Part shown: positions 1 to 8,065 of the stretch, in pieces
Position numbering within the stretch: position 1 is the stretch's first letter
Layout of the letters: each line of letters starts with the position of its first letter
Assembly: GCA_937951895.1 (NCBI GenBank)
Contig: CALFER010000084.1
Coordinates: forward strand, 1 to 64,000
Reading direction: 5' to 3'
DNA from: an uncultured bacterium
GTDB taxonomy: Bacteria > CSSED10-310 > CALFER01
DNA: 64,000 nt
Notes under the pieces: model-generated
The model's input: only the letters and a program-made list of their open reading frames with translations
What the model was told of the DNA's origin: nothing
Database searches by the model: none
Made by a program: the position numbers and the translations under genes

Positions 1-682
1 GAGAAATGTCAAAATAATCAGGAAATTTCCTGCCATTTATCTCGCGAATCAACAGGGGCATTCCGGCGGCCTGCTCAGGCGAGCAATACGCGATCGTCAT
101 GCCGCGAGAACTGACCAGGGTGGAATCGGGAGCGTGAAGCTGGTCCGAGTCAATACCACCCGCGAGACACGCTCGGGATAACCCGAAATCGGTCAGCCGG
201 ACGATCCCCTCATCCGTTAAAAGAATGTTGGCGGGCTTGATGTCCTGATGGATGACGCCGGCGGTGTGTGCGGCGTCGAGCCCCCAGGCGATCTGGATGG
301 CGATGTCGAGCACGTGAGCGGGAGAGTTGATCCGACGGGCGTGAATCCAGTGTTTCAGCGACCCTCCGGAGCAGTATTCGGAAAAGATGGCCAGGCGATC
401 GGAAATGGTTCTGAAGAACAGACACGGCATGAGATTCGGGTGGTCGGGCAGTTCCATCCACGTCCGCAGCTCGCGGATGAACATGCGTTCGAGATCCGGA
501 TTGGCGAGCAGAGCGGTTCGGAGTGTCTTGACGGCAAACGTCTGCCCGGTCGCATCATGACGGATCCGGTAGACGACCCCCATGCCTCCATGCCCGAGAA
601 TCGACTCGATTGTAAACTTGTTCTGGAGTGTTTCGCCGGGCTGCCATTCCCCGCTCTTCCGATGGATGTTGCCGTTTTCCAT
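1..682 (-). CDS. Serine/threonine protein kinase, N-terminal part (runs off left edge)
   Basis: About 227 residues of a Hanks-type kinase are visible. The glycine loop is GHGGMGVVY (residues 30-38), the ATP lysine is in FAVK (K52), the catalytic loop is HQDIKPANILL (HQD instead of the usual HRD) and the metal loop is DFG (165-167). The APE-equivalent is SPEQAAG (201-207). The start is ATG at 682, preceded by AAAGGA. It would phosphorylate Ser/Thr on protein substrates in the cytoplasm. It lies 46 bp downstream of a HEAT-like repeat gene on the same strand, so the two are probably co-transcribed. Oddity: right after SPEQAAG the expected TDxWS segment of subdomain IX is missing. The last 20 or so residues look unrelated and come from AT-rich DNA, so the gene may be interrupted or the sequence edge may be unreliable. 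The kinase at 40629-42902 has the same HQD motif and is a likely paralogue. Confidence 0.85.
   Translation of the reverse strand, partial: MENGNIHRKSGEWQPGETLQNKFTIESILGHGGMGVVYRIRHDATGQTFAVKTLRTALLANPDLERMFIRELRTWMELPDHPNLMPCLFFRTISDRLAIFSEYCSGGSLKHWIHARRINSPAHVLDIAIQIAWGLDAAHTAGVIHQDIKPANILLTDEGIVRLTDFGLSRACLAGGIDSDQLHAPDSTLVSSRGMTIAYCSPEQAAGMPLLIREINGRKFPDYFDIS
19..32. repeat. 14-bp perfect palindrome at the left edge
   Basis: CAGGAAATTTCCTG is its own reverse complement. It sits inside the AT-rich first 60 bases, where the kinase reading loses similarity to its family. It could be a protein-binding site or part of an element end, or it may be chance. Confidence 0.35.
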
Positions 683-728
683 GCCGTTCCTTTCTGCAAA
701 CGCCGGACGGACGGAAATCGGAGAGCGA

Positions 729-1682
729 TCAGCCTCCCAGTTCGGCGATCCGGCGCGATGCGGCCTTTCTGACGAATGCCTCGGAGTCACCCGCCGCGCA
801 TTCCGACAGCACATTCCGATCCGTCACACGCCCGACGGCAGCCTCGCGAACCGTCCCCGATGGATCATTGCGGATAATCTCCGCGAGCTTGTCATCGGAG
901 CGGATCCGCTGTGCCGCGACCAGCCGCACCTCGGGATGCCGTTCCGGTTCTGCGAAACTCCTCAGGATTTCTTCATCCGTCACTTTTTCGGCCGCTCGTC
1001 GCGCGATTTTCGAGTTGGTCTCCGTCCGGACGACCTGCGCGAGCACCCGGCTGTCGTCGATTCGATCGACCAGTGCTTCCCGAACCTTCGGGTGTCGTTC
1101 GGATTCCAGAAGTCGGATCAGCGTCTCGGAGTTTCCGATACGATCGAGCAGCGCGATGCGTACCTCATGGGAGGTGTCCATCCGCGCGATTTTCTCGATC
1201 GCAGAGGGCTCGGAAAGACGCATCGCCGCCGCCTTCCGCACCTCGACATCGGTCTCGCGCCCGGCAATCTGCAGCAGGGCTTCCGGATCATCGATCAGTG
1301 CCATCGCGGACAGACGCACTTCGCGGCGTTTGTGCGCACGAGCGATTTCGAGCATGATGGCGCGATCCGGAATACGGCTCAGGATCAGCGTGATCATGTC
1401 GGAATCACGTTCCTTGTCGATCATGATTTTCAGAAATCCGGCGTCGGTGATGCGGTTGATGGCCGCCATACGGATGTTCTTCGGCTGATCGCTGGCCGCG
1501 AATGCCTGCAGGCGCGCGGGGTCTGTCAGGAGCGACACGGCCGCCGCCCGGATTTCCTCAACGGTTTCTTCCGTCAGGATGCGGTCAATCGCCTGAGGAT
1601 CCGTCAGGTTGCGAACGGCATCCAGTCGGATGGCGCGATTCGAGTGACGCCATTTGGGTTTGAACAGGTCGAAGAGGCTCAT
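729..1682 (-). CDS. HEAT-like repeat protein
   Basis: The protein has 317 residues and is built almost entirely of helical repeats of about 22-25 residues. The recurring pattern is 'VR.AA..RI.D...L..IA', for example RLDAVRNLTDPQAIDRI and VRKAAAMRLSEPSAIEKIA. This is the usual look of HEAT or leucine-rich-variant solenoids, which serve as protein-binding scaffolds. There is no signal peptide and no catalytic motif, so it is probably cytoplasmic. The start is ATG at 1682 with a weak AGGA upstream. It lies between an uncharacterised gene (71 bp upstream) and a Ser/Thr kinase (46 bp downstream), all on one strand, so it may be a partner or target of the kinase. That link is inferred from position only. 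Confidence 0.75.
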   Translation of the reverse strand: MSLFDLFKPKWRHSNRAIRLDAVRNLTDPQAIDRILTEETVEEIRAAAVSLLTDPARLQAFAASDQPKNIRMAAINRITDAGFLKIMIDKERDSDMITLILSRIPDRAIMLEIARAHKRREVRLSAMALIDDPEALLQIAGRETDVEVRKAAAMRLSEPSAIEKIARMDTSHEVRIALLDRIGNSETLIRLLESERHPKVREALVDRIDDSRVLAQVVRTETNSKIARRAAEKVTDEEILRSFAEPERHPEVRLVAAQRIRSDDKLAEIIRNDPSGTVREAAVGRVTDRNVLSECAAGDSEAFVRKAASRRIAELGG

Positions 1683-1753
1683 GTCGAGATATCCTGCCGG
1701 AATGATCGGATGAAATCAAGCGGGTTCAGGAACGTTATAAAAAGCGGCACGGG

Positions 1754-2425
1754 TCACAGGGCGTTCAGGGCACGATGGAGAATGATCGAGCGCGCATTGG
1801 CATATCGGCTGCTTTTACCCTGCCGCTTGAGCGCTCGTTCGCAGGCCGGGCGGATGTAGTCGAGTTCGTTCCGGGCAATGTCGATGGGGATCTCCGTCAG
1901 GCACAGCACGGTGTAATAGAACGGGTAGCGTCGCCATTTTCCGTTGAGGCGGCAGGCTTCGAGATCCGGCATGCCACGTGCGATCCTCGGCAGTGGATCG
2001 GGGAGCCAGTTGGTGAGGAGTGTGCGCCAGTATGCGATGGTGCATTTCCCGCAGCAGTAGGTGTCGGTGCTGTAGCCGACCGATCGGACGTGGTCGAGTT
2101 GCGCCGCGAAACCTGTTTGCGCCCGGTCGATCGCCGCCGTGACGTCCGGATCGCGGTAATTCAGAATTCTGAGGATGCGGAGGCATTCCTCGCCGAGAAT
2201 ATGCCGGCCGGCTGCGCCCGTCGAGGTCGGCTCGCCGGTGAACAGCACGTAAGGGGTGTCGAGTTCCCCGGGCATGGGGGCGAAGAGACCGGGGTAGCAA
2301 CCGGGGAGTCCCTGCCGCGAGGCGATGAAGCGGGCGATCGCGCGCGCATCGTCGGGCGGGATCGAGCCACCGGTCAGGAATGTGGTGTTGACGGAATTGA
2401 CGGTGTCGCCGAGTCGATTGAACAT
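1754..2425 (-). CDS. Uncharacterised cysteine-containing protein
   Basis: The protein has 223 residues and I do not recognise it. The start is ATG at 2425, chosen because GAGGAGG lies just upstream; the reading frame stays open further up but without a ribosome site. There is no signal peptide or membrane segment. A cluster YCCGKC near residues 125-130 is followed by an aromatic-rich, mostly helical-looking C-terminal half (KWRRYPFYYTVLCLTEIPID). The CCxxC could bind metal, but no known motif is complete. It is the first gene of a minus-strand run with the HEAT-like protein and the kinase, and it is divergent from the OPT transporter 76 bp away. Confidence 0.7.
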   Translation of the reverse strand: MFNRLGDTVNSVNTTFLTGGSIPPDDARAIARFIASRQGLPGCYPGLFAPMPGELDTPYVLFTGEPTSTGAAGRHILGEECLRILRILNYRDPDVTAAIDRAQTGFAAQLDHVRSVGYSTDTYCCGKCTIAYWRTLLTNWLPDPLPRIARGMPDLEACRLNGKWRRYPFYYTVLCLTEIPIDIARNELDYIRPACERALKRQGKSSRYANARSIILHRALNAL

Positions 2426-2501
2426 GCCGGGATCCTCCTCGTTTCTCCTGTTGTTGAGACATCCGCAGGTGTTCGATATTCTAGCACGACGGAGGAACGT
2501 T

Positions 2502-4412
2502 ATGAACACGCATCGCACGCATCCCGAACTCACCCCCCGCGCCATCTTGCTCGGTGTGCTGCTCGCAGCCCTGCTCGGCGCCGCCAACGCCTACCTCGGA
2601 CTCTATGCCGGCATGACGGTCTCGGCTTCGATCCCCGCCGCGGTCATCTCGATGGGCGTCCTGCGCGGCATTCTGCGGCGCGGCGGCATTCTCGAGAACA
2701 ATATGGTCCAGACCATCGCCAGCGCAGGCGAATCGATCGCCGCCGGCATCATCTTCACCATGCCGGCCCTGGTCATGATCGGCATCTGGCAGGACTTCCA
2801 CTACCTCGAAACGACCTGTATCGCCCTCGCCGGAGGTGTTCTCGGTGTCGTTTTCATGATTCCCCTGCGCCGGACGCTGATCGTCGAAGACACCTCCCTG
2901 CGCTATCCTGAAGGCGTCGCCTGCGCGGAGGTGCTCCGGACGGGCGAATCCGGCGGATCCGGCTTCCTCTCGATCCTCATCGGAATCGTCGCCGGCGGCC
3001 TCTTCAAGTTCATCTCCGGAGGTCTCGGTCTGCTCCGAGGCACGCTCGAAACCGGCACGCGCCTGGGCAACCGCATTCTCTACGGCGGAATGGACGCCTC
3101 CCCGGCACTGATCGCCGTGGGCTACATCGTCAATCTCGAAATCGCCGTCCTGATCTTCGCCGGCGGATTCGCGGCCTGGAACATCGCCCTGCCGCTGCTG
3201 AGCGCCGCCTATCCCGCGGACGGCACGGCCATCGAAACGGCCGGGATGATCTGGTCGACCCGGATCCGCTACATCGGCGTCGGCGCCATGCTCGTGGGCG
3301 GAATCTCCTCGATCTGGTCCATCCGTTCGGGAATCTCCCGGAGTCTCTCGCGATTGACCCGCCCGATCGCCCACTCCACAGGCGCTCAACCCCGAACCGA
3401 TCGGGATCTCTCCATCCGCTCGATGTTCCTCCTGATGATCGCGTGTTCGCTCCTGACCATCTGGGTCTACCACCAGTTTCTCGGCCAGTGGCCCCTCTCG
3501 ATCGTCTCGACCCTCCTCATGATCGTCGCCGCGTTCTTCTTCGTGGCGGTATCGAGTTTTATCGTGGGACTGGTGGGCAGTTCGAACAACCCGGTGTCAG
3601 GCATGACGATCTGTGCCCTGCTCGCCGCCGCGCTGCTGCTCGCGATCCTTCATTTTTCAGGCCCCACCGCCGCCGCCGCGACGCTCGGAATCGCCGGAGT
3701 CGTCTGTTGCGCGGCCTGTGCGGCGGGCGACATGTCCCAGGATCTGAAGACCGGAAATCTGGTCGGCGCGACCCCCCGGAATCAGCAGATCGGCGAACTG
3801 CTCGGCGTCATCGCCGCGGCGGTGATTCTCGCGCCGATTCTGTCTCTTCTGCACGCGTCCTACGGCATCGGCGCACAACTCAAGGCCCCCCAGGCCGCCC
3901 TCTTCGCAAGCCTCGCGCAGGGATTTTTCGGCGACGGCACCCTCCCGTACGACATGATCGCCTGGGGCATCGCGGGAGGCATTTTCGTGTTGGCCGCCGA
4001 TCACCTCATGCTCAAACCGGCCGGCCGTTTCCGTCTGCATCTCATGCCGATCGCCGTCGGTCTGTATCTGCCGGTCTCGCTCTCGACGCCAATCCTCGCG
4101 GGCGGCCTCATCCGCCGGGTCGTCGAACGCGGACGAACCGCCGCAAACACCTCTCACGCACCGGGTGCCGATCATCGCGTGCTGCTGTCGTCGGGACTGA
4201 TCGCGGGTGAATCCATCGCCGGGATCGTGCTCGCGCTGCTGATCTACATGAACTGGAATCCGGCGGTCACGCTGCCTGAATCGCCCTGGATGCAGTCACT
4301 CGTCACGGCCGCCACGATCGGGTTGCTGGCCGGCGTCTGCATGCTCTTCGCGATCCCAAAGCCGAAGGATATCGGTCTCGTCCCACCCCCGAAACAGAAT
4401 CTCGAAGGCTGA
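2502..4412 (+). CDS. OPT family oligopeptide transporter
   Basis: The protein has 636 residues and is strongly hydrophobic, with about 14 or more membrane segments. The N-terminus carries the OPT hallmark: an ANAYLGLYAGMTVSASIPAA stretch (about 28-47) followed by a conserved ENNMVQTIASAGESIAAG region. An internal SSNNPVSGMTI motif and the late AAGDMSQDLKTG motif are also typical of prokaryotic OPT proteins. It should import oligopeptides, or possibly metal-chelate or siderophore-like compounds, by proton coupling at the inner membrane. The start is ATG at 2502 with GGAGG six bases upstream. Its 3' end overlaps the convergent decarboxylase gene by 117 bp. Family assignment is secure; the substrate is not known. 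Confidence 0.92.
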   Translation: MNTHRTHPELTPRAILLGVLLAALLGAANAYLGLYAGMTVSASIPAAVISMGVLRGILRRGGILENNMVQTIASAGESIAAGIIFTMPALVMIGIWQDFHYLETTCIALAGGVLGVVFMIPLRRTLIVEDTSLRYPEGVACAEVLRTGESGGSGFLSILIGIVAGGLFKFISGGLGLLRGTLETGTRLGNRILYGGMDASPALIAVGYIVNLEIAVLIFAGGFAAWNIALPLLSAAYPADGTAIETAGMIWSTRIRYIGVGAMLVGGISSIWSIRSGISRSLSRLTRPIAHSTGAQPRTDRDLSIRSMFLLMIACSLLTIWVYHQFLGQWPLSIVSTLLMIVAAFFFVAVSSFIVGLVGSSNNPVSGMTICALLAAALLLAILHFSGPTAAAATLGIAGVVCCAACAAGDMSQDLKTGNLVGATPRNQQIGELLGVIAAAVILAPILSLLHASYGIGAQLKAPQAALFASLAQGFFGDGTLPYDMIAWGIAGGIFVLAADHLMLKPAGRFRLHLMPIAVGLYLPVSLSTPILAGGLIRRVVERGRTAANTSHAPGADHRVLLSSGLIAGESIAGIVLALLIYMNWNPAVTLPESPWMQSLVTAATIGLLAGVCMLFAIPKPKDIGLVPPPKQNLEG

Positions 4413-5639
4413 CCCCTCCCGATATCCGAGGATCGGCGGCATGAAACGGCTGTTGTAAAGCGACCACATGCCGGACGTGTACGCGCCGGTATCATGGATC
4501 ACGAGCCAGTCTCCGGGATCGATGCACGGGAGGAGTCTGCGGCGCGCGATATAGTCCCCCGAGAAGCAGAGCGGGCCGGCGATATCGTGCGGCCGGATAT
4601 CGTCGGTTTTCGGGCGGCCGGCCGGGTCGAACACCGTGATGTGGTGATACCAGTCCATATAGGCGCTCCGCAAAAAGAGATCCGCGCCGGCGTGTCCCAG
4701 CGCAATCCGTGTCCTTCCGGTCTTGACGTATTCGATGCGACAGGCCGTCCAGCCGGGTGGGGCGAGCAGACTGCGGCCGAACTCGGTCATGATGCGAAAC
4801 CCGAACAATTCCGGCACACCGTCCCGCAGCGCCCGGACATACTGCTCGAATCCGATCAGGGGATCCCCGGGACGATATCGGACCGGGAGTCCGCCTCCGA
4901 TATCGATCGAGTCGATCGGAGTGTCGAATCGCACGTTCAGTTCGCGTGCGAACGCGACGGCCCCGGTGATGCTCTCGACCAGCATTTCAACCGGATAACC
5001 TTGCGAACCGGTATGCACATGCACACGGTTCAAATGATGTGCCGCGCCTTGCTCCCTTCGGAGAAACGTACTGATCCCGCGCGCGGTCTCACCGAACTTC
5101 CCGCCGCGCGTGGCGGTGCTGGTCTGCACATATCGGCCTCGACGCATGCCGGTATTGAGGCGGATGCCGAGTGACGGTGCGGGAATTCCGGTCGTGCGCA
5201 GGTATCGCAGAATCCTCTCGAACTCAGCGGTATTGTCGATGTTGATGCGGATCCCCTCATCCAGAAGCCGTTCGATATCCCGTTCGGTTTTCACCGGCGA
5301 GTCATAGATGATGGTCGGGGGTGTGAAACCGGCCGTCCGGGCCAGGGCCAGTTCGCCCGGCGACGCGCATTCCGCACCGAGCCCGTGTGCGCGGGCGATC
5401 CGGAGAATCGCGGCGACGGGATTGGCCTTGACGGCAATCGTATGTTCAGCGGTTGAGGGGAACGCGGCGCGAAGTGACCGGATCCGGGAGGCGAATGCAT
5501 CGAGATCGAAAAACTGGATGAGGGGCGCGTGATCGCCGATCAGGTTGCCGTCGAGCGCATCGCGGAGGATCCGGCCGATGCGTTCCGATGACGGTGCGAG
5601 CGCGTCAGGAGATATCCGAGGGTCCTTTCGTTCCGCCAT
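4296..5639 (-). CDS. PLP-dependent diaminopimelate/ornithine-type decarboxylase
   Basis: The protein has 447 residues and a fold-type III decarboxylase layout. The PLP lysine is in TIAVKANP (about residue 71), with HVHTGSQ, the glycine loop DIGGGLPVRY, a C-terminal GPLCFSGD cysteine motif and GAYTSGMWSLYNSR. These match the lysA/ornithine decarboxylase superfamily. It removes the carboxyl group of a basic or dibasic amino acid, producing lysine or a diamine. It is the last gene of an operon with two GT2 glycosyltransferases, so a cell-surface or specialised role is possible. The ATG at 5639 lies 35 bp inside the upstream gene, which is consistent with translational coupling. The C-terminus is encoded opposite the end of the OPT gene. 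Exact substrate is uncertain. Confidence 0.85.
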   Translation of the reverse strand: MAERKDPRISPDALAPSSERIGRILRDALDGNLIGDHAPLIQFFDLDAFASRIRSLRAAFPSTAEHTIAVKANPVAAILRIARAHGLGAECASPGELALARTAGFTPPTIIYDSPVKTERDIERLLDEGIRINIDNTAEFERILRYLRTTGIPAPSLGIRLNTGMRRGRYVQTSTATRGGKFGETARGISTFLRREQGAAHHLNRVHVHTGSQGYPVEMLVESITGAVAFARELNVRFDTPIDSIDIGGGLPVRYRPGDPLIGFEQYVRALRDGVPELFGFRIMTEFGRSLLAPPGWTACRIEYVKTGRTRIALGHAGADLFLRSAYMDWYHHITVFDPAGRPKTDDIRPHDIAGPLCFSGDYIARRRLLPCIDPGDWLVIHDTGAYTSGMWSLYNSRFMPPILGYREGSAFEILFRGWDETDILRLWDREEHADAGQQPDRGGRDE

Positions 5640-6348
5640 GGCGCGCCATCCGTTCGCTCGCGCCGGAGAGATAGCGCGGACGGAAGAGTGTTTTGACGAG
5701 CAGGATCGGATACTGGTGCCAGATCCGGTGCAGGCGGATTTTCGATTCGCCGCCCTTGCGCCGGTACTCGTGCGCCGGCACTTCTCCGATCCGGAATCCG
5801 CGCTGGAGCAACTGGATGTCCATTTCGGTTTCGATCGGAAAACCGTCGATTTCGAGATTCAGCGCGCGGGCGGCCTCGCGGGTGAGCGCCCGGAAGCCGT
5901 TCTGCGTATCCGACAGATGGACGTTCCAGCGGTAATTGATGAAGGTGGTGATGATGTTGGAGCCGGTGATGCGGAAGAGCTGGTTGAGGTTGCCGACGAG
6001 TTCGTCCGAGCCGCCCTTGAAGCGCGATCCGATCACCATGTCGGCGTCACCGCGCATGACGGGGTCCACGAGTTTCGGGATATCGTCCGTTGCGTGCGAT
6101 CCGTCGGCATCGATGAACAGAATCACGTCTCCATCCGATACTTCAATACCCATCCGCATCGCGTCGCCCTTGCCCCGACCCCGATCCAGATGCACCCGGG
6201 CACCAAGTCTCTCGGCGATTTCGCGGGTCCGATCCTGCGAATGCCCGTCGATGACATGCACGTCGCTGGAGTGTTTCAGTGCGCCCGCGAGCACCTCTTC
6301 GAGTGTCGCTTCTTCGTTTCGTGTCGGTATGATGATGCTCAGTTTCAA
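5605..6348 (-). CDS. GT2 family glycosyltransferase (DPM1/polyprenyl-phosphate type)
   Basis: The protein has 247 residues. The start MKLSIIIPTRNEE is typical of GT-A family 2 enzymes, followed by VIDGHSQDRT, the FIDADGSH metal-binding DxD-like motif, a GSRFKGGSDE segment and a GFRAL motif. It lacks C-terminal membrane segments, like soluble dolichol/polyprenyl-phosphate mannosyltransferases. It should move a sugar from a nucleotide sugar to a lipid phosphate at the cytoplasmic membrane. It lies 15 bp downstream of a small lipoprotein gene and overlaps the decarboxylase, and a second GT2 starts the operon. Donor and acceptor cannot be read from sequence. Confidence 0.85.
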   Translation of the reverse strand: MKLSIIIPTRNEEATLEEVLAGALKHSSDVHVIDGHSQDRTREIAERLGARVHLDRGRGKGDAMRMGIEVSDGDVILFIDADGSHATDDIPKLVDPVMRGDADMVIGSRFKGGSDELVGNLNQLFRITGSNIITTFINYRWNVHLSDTQNGFRALTREAARALNLEIDGFPIETEMDIQLLQRGFRIGEVPAHEYRRKGGESKIRLHRIWHQYPILLVKTLFRPRYLSGASERMARHGGTKGPSDIS

Positions 6349-6363
6349 GCCATGACCTCCGGT

Positions 6364-6966
6364 TCAGTAGAATCGATAACGAGCCGGTTCTTTGTACACG
6401 ATGACGGGGCCGAGATCAAAGGAAAAGCCGTCGGGGCCGAACGAATCGAATTTGAGCTGGATTGCGGTCCTGAGCCAGTCTCTGAGAACGGGAGGTTTCA
6501 GCGGGAGAGCCGACCGGTAATGAACTTCGTTGAACTCGGACAGGCGGAACCGATATTCCGACCAGCCGCTCCGGATCGGGATTCGGTCATAGCGCGCATA
6601 GGTGCTCATCGAAAGGTCATTGGAAACGTGCTGCAGAACGAGTTGAATCGTAAAGGACAACCCCTCCCGGGAGGCATCCATCGAAAAACGAAAGGCATCG
6701 GAATCGAGGCGGGGATTCGGAACGAGGGGCTGGTAGAGGTAAAACGAATCCGGTTCGAGTTTTCCAGGAATGGTGACTCGCGTGACCGGCAGCGTCTCCG
6801 CCCCGAACCGTCGATCCAGGTGCATGATGTGATCGACGGACTGCAGACCGGCCGGCACGAGCAGGCGCAGAGTGAGCGCATCGTAGAGTTGCTCGCGGCC
6901 GCAGGCACACAGGACGATGCCGATGGCGATCAGGGCGAAGCGTTCAGGATGGATCGGCCGTGCCAT
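6364..6966 (-). CDS. Putative small lipoprotein of unknown function
   Basis: The protein has 200 residues. The chosen ATG at 6966 gives MARPIHPERFALIAIGIVLCACG, which looks like a lipoprotein signal peptide with a cysteine near residues 20-22. An ATG ten codons upstream is possible. The rest is a beta-rich soluble domain with no motif I recognise. It overlaps the end of the upstream glycosyltransferase by 23 bp and precedes the next one by 15 bp, so it is certainly in the same operon. It may be an envelope factor in the same glycan or glycolipid pathway. Confidence 0.65.
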   Translation of the reverse strand: MARPIHPERFALIAIGIVLCACGREQLYDALTLRLLVPAGLQSVDHIMHLDRRFGAETLPVTRVTIPGKLEPDSFYLYQPLVPNPRLDSDAFRFSMDASREGLSFTIQLVLQHVSNDLSMSTYARYDRIPIRSGWSEYRFRLSEFNEVHYRSALPLKPPVLRDWLRTAIQLKFDSFGPDGFSFDLGPVIVYKEPARYRFY

Positions 6967-7906
6967 CGACACCTTCGATGATTTCATCCACGACATAGAT
7001 CGGTTCTTTTTCGATGTGCCGGTCGATCCGGTTCATCCGCTCGTTGATGATCCCGAACAGCACCATGTTGAAACCGGTTGCGCCGAGAAGCAGTCCGAGA
7101 ACCGGCCAGGCGATGGACAGTGATGCGCCGAACAGCGAGCCGATCAGATAGAGCGCGCACAGGGCGATGCCGAGAAAGCCTCCGGCCAGACCGGCAGCGG
7201 TGGCGGCCGCAAGCCCGATCGGGTAGACATTGAATGTGATCAGAATGTCCATGAACAGGTGAATCAATGCGACGAGGCTGTATTTGGTTTCTCCCTCACG
7301 CCGCGGATGAAACTCGATCGGGATCGTCGTGAACCGTGCCCCGCGCCAGACGGCATAGACGACCGTATGGCTGCAGCGGGCGTTCTGGAGATCGGGGCCT
7401 TCGAGATACTTTCGGCGAATGGCTTGAAATCCGCAGCCGATATCCGGATGCGGCATCTTGAGCGCCCATTTGTAGACCAGGTTGGTGATCATGCTCGGAA
7501 TGCGCCGGATCCAGAGATTTTCCGTGCGTTTGAGACGCGCTCCGCTGACCGCATCGAATCCCTCATCGAGTTTTTCGACGAGTCGGGGGATGTTTTCGGG
7601 ATCGATCTGGAGATCCGAATCGAGAATCACGATGATGTCGCCTCGGGCATGGTGAAAGCCTGCGGCGAGACCGGCCTTCTGGCCGAAGTTGCGTTTGAAG
7701 CGGATGAGGCGCGCGTGGGGATCCCGCTTGGGGAATGTGAGGAGGATGTCGGTGGATCCGTCCGTGCAGCCGTCGTCGATGAAGATGAACTCGTGGTCGC
7801 GCGGCCATTGCGCGAATACGGCCTGAAGCCTCGTGAAGAGCTCCTCCAGTGTGTGCTTTTCGTTGTAGACGGGGATAACGATCGAAACCTTGGATCCGGT
7901 ATTCAT
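6944..7906 (-). CDS. GT2 glycosyltransferase with two C-terminal membrane helices (GtrB/ArnC-like)
   Basis: The protein has 320 residues. It starts MNTGSKVSIVIPVYNEKHTL, with FIDDGCTDGS, RNFGQKAGLAAGF, the ILDSDLQIDPE DxD motif and a GETKYS motif before the membrane part. Two hydrophobic segments (about 230-255 and 265-295) follow, as in undecaprenyl-phosphate sugar transferases such as ArnC, GtrB and DPM1-like enzymes. It should attach a sugar to undecaprenyl phosphate for transfer to the outside. The start ATG at 7906 has GGGAGG upstream. It is the first gene of the operon of two GTs, a lipoprotein and the decarboxylase. Confidence 0.88.
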   Translation of the reverse strand: MNTGSKVSIVIPVYNEKHTLEELFTRLQAVFAQWPRDHEFIFIDDGCTDGSTDILLTFPKRDPHARLIRFKRNFGQKAGLAAGFHHARGDIIVILDSDLQIDPENIPRLVEKLDEGFDAVSGARLKRTENLWIRRIPSMITNLVYKWALKMPHPDIGCGFQAIRRKYLEGPDLQNARCSHTVVYAVWRGARFTTIPIEFHPRREGETKYSLVALIHLFMDILITFNVYPIGLAAATAAGLAGGFLGIALCALYLIGSLFGASLSIAWPVLGLLLGATGFNMVLFGIINERMNRIDRHIEKEPIYVVDEIIEGVDGTADPS

Positions 7907-8003
7907 CGAGAGCCTCCCTGGAGGGCCGGGGTTGTTCCGAGCCGTCCGGAGTCTATTTGTAGCATAAAATGGGGAATGCGCAAAACCTCCTGAATCCCCA
8001 CGT

Positions 8004-8032
8004 TTGACGCCCCCATCTCGACGCGATAAACT
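8004..8032 (+). promoter_or_regulatory. Probable sigma70-type promoter for the protease gene
   Basis: TTGACG (8004-8009) and TAAACT (8027-8032) are 17 bases apart and end 33 bp before the protease start codon. The -35 is strong and the -10 is moderate. Confidence 0.5.
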
Positions 8033-8065
8033 GGTTAGTCAGCCCATCTTCACGAGAGGACCATC

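Noticed and set aside
582..1859. Long plus-strand open frame opposite the HEAT-like gene
   Set aside because: Its translation is Arg- and Pro-rich without any domain, and the minus strand gives a clean helical repeat protein with regular pattern. It is a mirror of the real gene's codon use.
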